Source: CAZGMJ01 sp964526785
GTDB taxonomy: Bacteria; Planctomycetota; Phycisphaerae; Sedimentisphaerales; Anaerobacaceae
Direction of reading: 5' to 3'
DNA: 6,223 nucleotides
Assembly: GCA_964526785.1 (NCBI GenBank)
Contig: CAZGMJ010000131.1
Span: forward strand, 1 to 6,223
The position numbers were made by a program, and so were the translations under genes. Numbering within the stretch: the first letter of the stretch is position 1; every line of letters starts with the position of its first letter. The notes beneath the pieces are model-generated. The model had not been told where the DNA came from. It saw only the letters and a program-made list of their open reading frames with translations, and made no database searches. Of this stretch, positions 1 to 5,009 are shown piece by piece.

Positions 1-109
1 TAAGGATACGCCGCTTTCTTCATCCGTCCATCCACAACTTTCGGTTATACCTCTCCCTGAGGATGTGGATATCTCTCTTGGAGATCAGAAAGCTCTCAGT
101 AGGCCGACG

Positions 110-134
110 CGTGAAGTATAATAGAGGCTTCACG
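110..134 (+). promoter_or_regulatory. TATAAT -10 box inside a 7-bp inverted repeat
   Basis: A perfect -10 hexamer TATAAT lies at 117-122. It is enclosed by the perfect inverted repeat CGTGAAG (110-116) and CTTCACG (128-134), with 11 bp between the arms. No convincing -35 box sits 16-18 bp upstream; the bases at 94-99 are TCTCAG. A start site near 129 would leave a leader of about 18 nt before the ATG at 147. The dyad straddling the -10 box looks like an operator, or a weak promoter needing an activator. This is inferred from sequence only. Confidence 0.4.
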
Positions 135-146
135 AACGGATTGGTT

Positions 147-359
147 ATGGCACGCACCCATAACGAGGCCATCGCAAGACTAAGAGCAGGTATCGCGGAG
201 CTGGGATATGAATTCGTCGCGGCCGAAGACACAGAGGAGTTTGACAGGAGATGTCTGAAAACAACGCTCCCAGACTCCACGCGTTCTCTCGCAGAAGAAG
301 TGCTTAGAGACCGAAATCCGCGCTTTACGGACTTCTGTATGTACCCGGGAAAGCTGTGA
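147..359 (+). CDS. Possible small hypothetical protein (70 aa)
   Basis: The open frame runs from ATG 147 to TGA 357-359 and could be extended upstream to an ATG at 63. I prefer 147 because the -10 box at 117-122 lies between the two starts. The product would be a small, soluble, charged protein. Residues about 1-20 (MARTHNEAIARLRAGIAELG) look helical, an acidic stretch follows (AAEDTEEFD), and the C-terminus is rich in Arg, Pro and Phe. There is no signal peptide, no membrane segment, and no family I recognise. There is no Shine-Dalgarno sequence; the only GAGG (124-127) is 19 nt before the ATG. The opposite strand is also open over this stretch, so this could be a chance ORF. It ends shortly before the decayed PEP-CTERM tail but in a different frame, and does not resemble its N-terminal part. 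Confidence 0.3.
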   Translation: MARTHNEAIARLRAGIAELGYEFVAAEDTEEFDRRCLKTTLPDSTRSLAEEVLRDRNPRFTDFCMYPGKL

Positions 360-387
360 CAGTCAGCGGTGGGGAATTCCGCGGACG

Positions 388-435
388 GACTTCACCGGTG
401 AAACCGGTTGAGACTTCACCGGTACGCTCGGTGTG
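388..435 (+). repeat. Imperfect 24-bp tandem duplication
   Basis: The 12-mer GACTTCACCGGT occurs at 388-399 and again at 412-423, exactly 24 bp apart. The second halves of the two units share only a few positions, including CGGT. In the PEP-CTERM frame the units encode DFTGETG-stop and DFTGTLGV. The premature stop (409-411) is the last codon of the first unit. ACCGGT recurs three times within 36 bp (394-399, 403-408, 418-423). Confidence 0.6.
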
Positions 436-594
436 GCGTTCTCGACCTCCTCTACCCACACGCTTGACAACAAGGACAGGCCGGATTACCAATCCTGGCG
501 TAGCGGCCCGAGAATTCCCGCTCCCGGCGCCTCGCTGCTTGCCGGTCTTGGAATCGCCGTTGTGGGATGGCTGAGGAGGCAAGAATCGCTCTGA
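388..594 (+). pseudogene. 3' remnant of a PEP-CTERM sorted exoprotein gene
   Basis: Read in the frame ending at TGA 592-594, the C-terminus has the layout of a PEP-CTERM sorting signal. It has a Pro-rich motif IPAPG (514-528), a hydrophobic segment ASLLAGLGIAVVGWL (529-573), then a basic cluster RR (574-579) and the tail QESL. PEP-CTERM proteins are exported, recognised by an exosortase (EpsH/XrtA family) and delivered to the cell surface or an exopolysaccharide matrix. Upstream, the frame reads GTLGVAFSTSSTHTLDNKD, plausible for the end of such an ectodomain, but TGA at 409-411 interrupts it. Further upstream the frame has more stops and no signal peptide. The only in-frame start after the stop is a GTG at 433, giving about 53 residues without a secretion signal, so a functional short gene is unlikely. 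I read it as a decayed or truncated gene. The tail assignment is fairly firm; the pseudogene status is inferred. Confidence 0.55.
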
Positions 595-788
595 CAACGA
601 TCCGGCTTCTGGCAACGGGTTCATCTCGGCCTTCGACTGACATAGGCCGTTGCCCGCTGAAGCAGACAAGTACCAATCGCGCGGGCGTTTACGTCCGGGC
701 TTTTCCTTTCGCGTTGTCGAATCCGGCTTGCTGCCCGCTTTCGAGCCCGCCCGGTGCCCCTCTACAACAGGAACAATCCTGCGGGCCT
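595..788. other. Gene-free gap with inverted repeats between convergent genes
   Basis: I see no credible gene here; the open frames crossing it are antisense extensions of the aminotransferase. It contains a perfect 8-bp inverted repeat, GGCAACGG (611-618) and CCGTTGCC (647-654), starting 17 bp after the PEP-CTERM stop. A small hairpin CGGGCG-TTTA-CGTCCG (682-697) with one G-T pair is followed by GGC and TTTTCCTTT, a weak candidate for a plus-strand intrinsic terminator. GCCCGC (745-750) and GCGGGC (781-786) enclose CAGGA-ACAA-TCCTG (768-781), just past the aminotransferase stop. None has a strong U-tract. Confidence 0.45.
682..706 (+). terminator. Weak candidate intrinsic terminator
   Basis: A 6-bp stem CGGGCG (682-687) and CGTCCG (692-697) closes a TTTA loop, with one G-T pair. 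The short T run TTTTCC starts at 701 after three intervening bases. It lies about 90 bp beyond the PEP-CTERM stop codon and would serve that plus-strand transcript. The short stem and broken T run make it doubtful. Confidence 0.25.
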
Positions 789-1979
789 CTACTCGGAAAG
801 CCACCGCTCGATGCGATCCAGCCCCTTGGTGATCTGCTCCATCGAACACGCAAAACTCAGACGCACGTTCCCGTCACAACCGAACGGCAGCCCCGGAACC
901 AGAGCCACATTCGCCTGCTCCAGCAGCGCCGTCGCAAAATCCATGCTGCCCTTGATCGTCGCTCCGCCAATGGTACGTCCGAAATGGCTGGAAACATCCG
1001 GGAAGCAGTAGAATGCTCCTGTCGCTTCGGCGCAAACAACCCCGTCGATACCGTTGAGCCGCTCGCTCATGTACTTGCCGCGTTTCTCGAATTGGGCCCG
1101 CATACCCTCGATCGCGTCATCGGCCTCCGGCCCAAGCGCCGCAATCGCAGCGTATTGCCCGAAAGTCACGGCGTTCGACGTCATGTGCGACTGCAACCGC
1201 CCCATCGCCTTGATGGCATCCACCGGCCCGGCCGTATAGCCCAGCCGCCAGCCCGTCATCGAGAAAGCCTTGCTGAATCCATTGAGCGTCAGCGTCCGAT
1301 TGTACGCATCCTCGCTCAGCGCCGCAAAACTGATGAACTCCGTATCGCCGTAAATAAGCTTCTCGTACATCTCATCGGACATCACCACCACGTCGGTCCC
1401 CTCCAGCACCTTCGCCAGCTCCCGCAGTTCGTCTGGCGTGTACGTAAAACCTCCCGGGTTATTGGGCGAATTCAACACCAGCATCGCCGTCTTGTCCGTT
1501 ATAGCATCCTCCAGTTGCTTGGCCGTCATCTTATAGCTGTTGCGGCCTTCGGTCTCAACCACCTTCGCCGTCGCCCCCGCCAGCTTCACACACTCCGGAT
1601 ACGTCACCCAGTACGGCGTCGGCAGGATCACCTCATCGCCCGGATCGAGCAGAGCCTGCATCGCCTCATACACCGAATGCTTGCCGCCGATGTTCACGAT
1701 GACCTGCTCCGGCGCATAGTCCAGCCCGTTGTCCTTTTTCAGCTTATCCGCGATAGCTTTGCGCAACTCCGGAATACCAGCCGCCGGCGTGTACTTCGTC
1801 TGCCCTGCCATCAGCGACTTGACCGCCGCCTGCTTAATATACTCCGGCGTATCGAAATCCGGAGCGCCCGCCCCGAAACCGACCACGTCCACGCCCTGAG
1901 CCTTCAGCTCCTGGGACCGAGCCGTCACTGCAATCGTCGCCGATACAGGCACACTCTTAGCTCTTTTGCTGATCTTCAT
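789..1979 (-). CDS. Aspartate aminotransferase, PLP-dependent class I (Thermus-type, 396 aa)
   Basis: This cytoplasmic fold-type I PLP enzyme would catalyse aspartate + 2-oxoglutarate = oxaloacetate + glutamate. The sequence runs collinear with the Thermus-type (class I gamma/beta) aspartate aminotransferases as I know them and has their usual length. Visible landmarks are KYTPAAGIPELR (62-73), GGKHSVYEA (98-106) and SPNNPGG (171-177) with the PLP-contacting Asn174. SDEMYEKL (201-208) carries Asp202 and Tyr205, which contact the pyridine ring. SKAFSMTGWRLGY (236-248) holds the Schiff-base Lys237 and phosphate-binding Arg245. GNVRLSFA (370-377) holds Arg373 for the substrate alpha-carboxylate. 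Lys100 in the GGK motif is the position tied to acidic-substrate recognition in this subgroup, supporting aspartate over neutral amino acids. Some relatives also transaminate prephenate, which I cannot exclude. I chose ATG 1979 because the homologous N-terminus begins there and GAGG (complement of 1990-1993) lies 10 nt upstream. The frame remains open upstream to 2099, but that stretch holds the promoter and has no homologous look. No terminator is obvious after the TAG. Confidence 0.93.
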   Translation of the reverse strand: MKISKRAKSVPVSATIAVTARSQELKAQGVDVVGFGAGAPDFDTPEYIKQAAVKSLMAGQTKYTPAAGIPELRKAIADKLKKDNGLDYAPEQVIVNIGGKHSVYEAMQALLDPGDEVILPTPYWVTYPECVKLAGATAKVVETEGRNSYKMTAKQLEDAITDKTAMLVLNSPNNPGGFTYTPDELRELAKVLEGTDVVVMSDEMYEKLIYGDTEFISFAALSEDAYNRTLTLNGFSKAFSMTGWRLGYTAGPVDAIKAMGRLQSHMTSNAVTFGQYAAIAALGPEADDAIEGMRAQFEKRGKYMSERLNGIDGVVCAEATGAFYCFPDVSSHFGRTIGGATIKGSMDFATALLEQANVALVPGLPFGCDGNVRLSFACSMEQITKGLDRIERWLSE

Positions 1980-2012
1980 AATAGATAATCCTCGATTGTT
2001 CGTTCTACATCT

Positions 2013-2048
2013 GTGATGGGCGGTGCACTTTAACAAACGACCCATCAC
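2013..2048. promoter_or_regulatory. 8-bp inverted repeat over the aminotransferase promoter
   Basis: GTGATGGG (2013-2020) and CCCATCAC (2041-2048) form a perfect inverted repeat with 20 bp between arms. One arm falls in the spacer of the predicted minus-strand promoter and the other near its predicted start site. This fits an operator for a dimeric regulator, or an mRNA-leader hairpin if transcription starts further upstream. The regulator is unknown. Confidence 0.4.
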
Positions 2049-2056
2049 CCGGTCAA
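2028..2056 (-). promoter_or_regulatory. Predicted sigma-70-type promoter of the aminotransferase gene
   Basis: Read on the minus strand, TTGACC (complement of 2051-2056) is followed after exactly 17 bp by TTAAAG (complement of 2028-2033). The -35 matches consensus at five of six positions; the -10 is poor. Transcription would start near 2021, giving a leader of about 40 nt before the ATG at 1979. Confidence 0.4.
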
Positions 2057-2174
2057 GCACTTTTACAATTTCTGCACAACTTATGACGCCAATCGCCATT
2101 TATCGCCCTGCCGTTACCGACCGCTGCGGCGCTCTCGCCCGGCCCGCCGCCTCGCTACCCGACTGCTCGCCACG

Positions 2175-2203
2175 TTGACACAATCCGCCGTAAATGCTAC
2201 TCT
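2175..2203 (+). promoter_or_regulatory. Predicted promoter of the lipoprotein gene, likely leaderless
   Basis: A perfect -35 TTGACA (2175-2180) is followed after 17 bp by TACTCT (2198-2203), which keeps the important first, second and last positions of a -10 box. The expected start site, about 7 bp beyond the -10, coincides with the A of ATG at 2210. No Shine-Dalgarno sequence precedes that ATG (CTCTGCCAAT). Confidence 0.45.
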
Positions 2204-2209
2204 GCCAAT

Positions 2210-3052
2210 ATGTTCGAAGCCCGCAATATCCTGCTGCTCGCCTCGCTGTTGCTGCTTGCCGCCGGTTGCAGCGAGCCGGAGGACCCTCCCATCTGGGAGA
2301 ACGTCAAAATTGGCGACCTCGCTCCGGCCGACGGAACCGAACCGGGCCGCACGGCCGTGCAGCAGCGTATCAGCTTCGATGTACACATCTTCGAAGTGCC
2401 CGCCGACAATGTCGACAAACTCGGCGCCGTCTGGCAGGCCCTCTACATTCGCCCCGTCCGGTTTCTCAGCACCCGCGCGTTTCAGGCCAATCACTTCGCC
2501 GTGGCCTATGGAGATTCCCGAACCCAGGGCGCCGTCAATGACGCCCTCGCCGCCGCCGGTGGTACGCGACTGACCCGCGTCGCCCTGATCCTCACGCCCG
2601 GCGAAACCCAGGACGTCGCCGTCACCCCCCTCCGCAGGCAGCAGACCGTCACCTACGTCTCGACCCGCAATGCCCATGATGAGGCCGTCATCGGCCCCGG
2701 CGTCCTCAACCTCAGAATCAAGGCCGTCAGAACGCCCGGCACCCGCGATCAGTGCAGCATGGCCGCCGAACCCGCCTTCACCGTACCCATGCATCATGCA
2801 ATCCCCCAATTCACCGAGCGGGCGCGCAGCAAAGAAGTCCAGTTCGCCGCCGCGGGCTTCGCGGTCCGCATGGCCCCGGGCGATATCGTCGTCCTTGGCC
2901 CTTCCATATACATCAGCGACGACACCACCCTCCAGGGCCTCTTCTTCACCAATCCCGAAGGCGGCCCCTTCCCCAATCCGGACGCGGCGGGGTTGCCGCA
3001 GCGAAAAGCAGCCGTCCGCGTCTTCACCATCATTTGCACCAGCGTACGATAG
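2210..3052 (+). CDS. Secreted lipoprotein of unrecognised family (280 aa)
   Basis: The N-terminus is a classic lipoprotein signal: a short charged start (MFEAR), a Leu-rich core, and the lipobox LAAGC with the acylated Cys20. Ser at +2 instead of Asp suggests outer-membrane sorting if the Lol rule applies. The mature part starts with an acidic linker SEPEDPPIWE (21-30). A globular region follows with FDVHIFEVPADNVDKLGAVW (56-75), TRVALILTPGE (122-132), the stretch MAPGDIVVLGPS (221-232) and a beta-like end AVRVFTIICTSV (268-279). There are no further membrane segments and no catalytic motif that I recognise. A role as an envelope structural or assembly factor is conceivable but unsupported. 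ATG 2210 is favoured because it gives a complete signal peptide and matches the promoter. The DUF362 gene begins 10 bp after the TAG, which argues for one transcript. The long open frame on the opposite strand is a GC-driven shadow. Confidence 0.85.
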   Translation: MFEARNILLLASLLLLAAGCSEPEDPPIWENVKIGDLAPADGTEPGRTAVQQRISFDVHIFEVPADNVDKLGAVWQALYIRPVRFLSTRAFQANHFAVAYGDSRTQGAVNDALAAAGGTRLTRVALILTPGETQDVAVTPLRRQQTVTYVSTRNAHDEAVIGPGVLNLRIKAVRTPGTRDQCSMAAEPAFTVPMHHAIPQFTERARSKEVQFAAAGFAVRMAPGDIVVLGPSIYISDDTTLQGLFFTNPEGGPFPNPDAAGLPQRKAAVRVFTIICTSVR

Positions 3053-3062
3053 TCCCACTGCC

Positions 3063-4028
3063 ATGTCCCGTACCCCCGTATCTCTGACCCGCCTGACCGA
3101 CTACGACGATGCTCGCGTCGCCCCAGCGCTGAGCCGTCACATCGAACTGCTCGGCGGCCTCGATCGCTTCGTCAAACCGGGCGACAGCGTTCTGCTCAAA
3201 CCGAACTTCATCGCCCCCCGCTCCCGCCGGCACGCCGCACAGACGCACCCCGCCGTCCTGCTCGCCCTCGCAAGCCTGCTCAAGGACTACGGCGCCCGCC
3301 CCTTCGTGGCCGACTCGCCCGCCTGGAGCAACGTCCGCACCTGCGTCAAAGCCCTCCGCCTCGATGAGCCGCTCGATCGCCTGGGCGTTCCCGTCTTTCA
3401 GCTCGACAATCCCAGATGGCTCCGCCTGGACAAGCTCGATGTCAAGGTCGGCCTCAGCGCCCGCGCGCTCGATGCCGACGTCATCATCAACCTCCCCAAA
3501 TTCAAATCGCACCAGCAGCTCGTCGCCACCTTCGCCGTCAAAAACATGTTCGGCTGCGTCAGCGGCAAACACAAAGCCCTCTGGCATTTCCGCAAAGGCC
3601 GCGACCCCGTTGACTTCTGCACGCTCCTGATCGAAATATACAAAACCCTGGCCCCCGCCCTGACCATCATCGACGGCGTCCTCGCAATGGACGGCCAGGG
3701 CCCCATTCACGGCCGCACCCGCCCGCTCGGCTGGCTCATCGGCGGTACCGATCCCATCGCATGCGAGCGAATCTGCTGCACGCTCATCGGCTTCGAACCC
3801 GATGATCTGCCCATGCTCAGGGCCGCAAAAGCCGTCGGCTACGGCTGCCCCGACCTCGAAAGCCTCGACCTCCTCGGCGATCCGCCGCCCGAAGCCCCCT
3901 GCCGCGACTTCCAGCCCGCTATACTCACTCCCCTGCGATTCTCCCTGCCGCACGTCTGCCGCAGCGTCGCCAGACAGGCCGTTCTGCTCCTCAAATCCGA
4001 CCGCACCGAAAGACCACCGTCGAAATAA
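3063..4028 (+). CDS. DUF362 family protein (321 aa)
   Basis: This is a cytoplasmic protein of the DUF362 family (COG2006), whose biochemical role is not established to my knowledge. Recognisable landmarks, in order, are VLLKPNF (43-49), the QTHPAV segment (60-65) followed by a helix and VADSPAW (82-88), DADVIINLPKFKSH (137-150), VKNMFGCVSGKHKALWHF (159-176), IIDGVLAMDGQGP (202-214) and GGTDPIACERICCTLIGF (227-244). Length is normal for members without the ferredoxin-like extension that some relatives carry. Only scattered cysteines are present, with no CxxCxxC cluster, so I see no iron-sulfur site. The C-terminal 40 residues are basic (LRFSLPHVCRSVARQAVLLLK) and could be an amphipathic helix. 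ATG 3063 is chosen because it lies 10 bp after the preceding stop and matches the start of family similarity; the frame is open further upstream inside the lipoprotein gene. No Shine-Dalgarno sequence precedes it, so translation may depend on coupling to the upstream gene. Confidence 0.88.
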   Translation: MSRTPVSLTRLTDYDDARVAPALSRHIELLGGLDRFVKPGDSVLLKPNFIAPRSRRHAAQTHPAVLLALASLLKDYGARPFVADSPAWSNVRTCVKALRLDEPLDRLGVPVFQLDNPRWLRLDKLDVKVGLSARALDADVIINLPKFKSHQQLVATFAVKNMFGCVSGKHKALWHFRKGRDPVDFCTLLIEIYKTLAPALTIIDGVLAMDGQGPIHGRTRPLGWLIGGTDPIACERICCTLIGFEPDDLPMLRAAKAVGYGCPDLESLDLLGDPPPEAPCRDFQPAILTPLRFSLPHVCRSVARQAVLLLKSDRTERPPSK

Positions 4029-4119
4029 CACAGCGAACCGCACATTGCAAAACCTGATCAAATATGTTAATAATCTCGACGTAGAAGGAATCAGGCGTCG
4101 CGCCGATCTGCTGGAATGA

Positions 4120-4138
4120 GCTGAAGTTTGCTTTCAGC
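4120..4138. other. Hairpin in the 203-bp gap after the DUF362 gene
   Basis: GCTGAAG (4120-4126) and TTTCAGC (4132-4138) form a 7-bp stem with one G-T pair and a 5-nt loop. No T run follows on either strand, so it is not a standard intrinsic terminator. The rest of the gap (4029-4231) contains an AT-rich stretch around 4060-4080, a second small stem TGGCC/GGCCA (4186-4190, 4198-4202), and no gene I can support. Confidence 0.35.
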
Positions 4139-4231
4139 GGCTCGTTCTCTGAGTTGACTGAAGCAGCCGCGTTGGCTCTTTTGCCTGGCCCGCTTCTGGC
4201 CAAGAGAGGGACTGTGTGCACCGAGCGAAGC

Positions 4232-4837
4232 ATGTTGCGATTAGTCATTGCGTCGGCCCTTGCGGCTTGTCTTTCGGGCTGTTCGTGCCCCCTGCCTTTC
4301 GTAGGCAACACAAACGCCCTGCGAGATGTCAGTGCGCAGATAGCATCGGCTCGCCAGTGGGCCATCAAGATCGATATGCCCGGCCTGCCCAATCTCCATC
4401 GAGTCAGCGGCCATCTCTACCGTGGGGCACAACCCACACGCCAGGGCATGCGCCGTTTACCCGCGCTGGGCGTCAGAACCGTGATCAACCTGCGCCCGTT
4501 TCACTCCGACGCCAAAGACCTTAAGGGCACAGGAATGGACTATGTGCATATACCGACATTCACCTGGAGCCTTGGAGACCGCCAGGCCGTTCGCTTCCTT
4601 GAGATCGTAACCGACCCCGACAGGACTCCCGTCTTCATCCACTGTAAACATGGTGCCGACCGTGCCGGGACAATGTGCGCCGTCTATAGAATCGTTGTTC
4701 AGAACTGGACCAAAGACCAGGCTATCGCCGAAATGACCAAAGGCGGCTTCCATTTCCACAGCACTTGGCAAAACCTCCCGCGATACATCCGCAAACTCGA
4801 TATCGACAAACTCAAACGCCGTGCAGGAACCAAATGA
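4232..4837 (+). CDS. Lipoprotein dual-specificity/tyrosine phosphatase (201 aa)
   Basis: This is a cysteine-dependent phosphatase of the DSP/PTP superfamily, predicted to be lipid-anchored outside the cytoplasm. The signal peptide ends in the lipobox LSGC with Cys17, and Ser18 at +2 suggests outer-membrane sorting. The domain opens with LHRVSGHLYRGAQPTR (55-70), typical of the small DSP group, then LGVRTVINLRPF (79-90). The P-loop HCKHGADRAG (137-146) supplies nucleophile Cys138 and phosphate-binding Arg144. It ends with FHFHSTWQNLPRYI (173-186). The usual general-acid Asp after the 'hxhP' strand is not obvious; that position reads HIPTFTWSLGD, leaving Asp116 or no acid at all. Related bacterial proteins have the same pattern as I recall them. 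The substrate could be phosphotyrosine, a phospholipid or another phosphoester. ATG 4232 gives a compact signal peptide. An in-frame GTG at 4214, preceded by GAGG (4206-4209), is an alternative that adds six residues. The gene stands alone and converges on the ATPase gene. Confidence 0.85.
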   Translation: MLRLVIASALAACLSGCSCPLPFVGNTNALRDVSAQIASARQWAIKIDMPGLPNLHRVSGHLYRGAQPTRQGMRRLPALGVRTVINLRPFHSDAKDLKGTGMDYVHIPTFTWSLGDRQAVRFLEIVTDPDRTPVFIHCKHGADRAGTMCAVYRIVVQNWTKDQAIAEMTKGGFHFHSTWQNLPRYIRKLDIDKLKRRAGTK

Positions 4838-5009
4838 CCTCCCATCCTCCATCTTTCCTGCACATCGCTTCTCGGCCCCTACCATTACGGGCCAGGCCGC
4901 CTGTGCCGCCCAATTCTGAGCGTGAGCGTTCCATCATTCACATAGGGACCAGGAGTTCAGCGAACCAGCGCGCCATGTGCTCGTATAGTGAGTTCATTCT
5001 GGCAAGCCT

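Noticed and set aside
20..280. 86-codon minus-strand frame near the left edge
   Set aside because: It overlaps the candidate plus-strand ORF and has no promoter or family signal. The plus strand has a perfect -10 box, so it is slightly favoured.
567..1988. 473-codon open frame on the plus strand
   Set aside because: It lies antisense to the aminotransferase gene, whose protein has all catalytic motifs. The plus-strand translation is Arg/His/Leu-rich and looks like a GC-driven shadow.
1980..2099. 40-residue N-terminal extension of the aminotransferase
   Set aside because: The extension lacks family similarity, contains the predicted promoter and palindrome, and a GAGG ribosome-binding site precedes ATG 1979.
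2114..3064. 316-codon minus-strand frame opposite the lipoprotein
   Set aside because: The Gly/Asp-rich translation has no recognisable domain. The plus strand has a signal peptide, promoter and operon spacing.
3030..4061. 343-codon minus-strand frame opposite the DUF362 gene
   Set aside because: The low-complexity Glu/Ala/Gly/Val translation mirrors the high-GC third positions of the real gene.
4154..4182. TTGACT-17 bp-TCTTTT as a promoter for the phosphatase gene
   Set aside because: The -35 box is reasonable but the -10 box is poor. I could not raise it above chance in this sequence.
3991..4392. 133-codon minus-strand frame covering the gap after the DUF362 gene
   Set aside because: It overlaps the 3' end of the DUF362 gene and the signal peptide of the phosphatase antisense. 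It has no recognisable domain and no ribosome-binding site.
4874..4893. GGCCC/GGGCC stem as a terminator between the convergent genes
   Set aside because: It has only five base pairs, a 10-nt loop and no T run on either strand.
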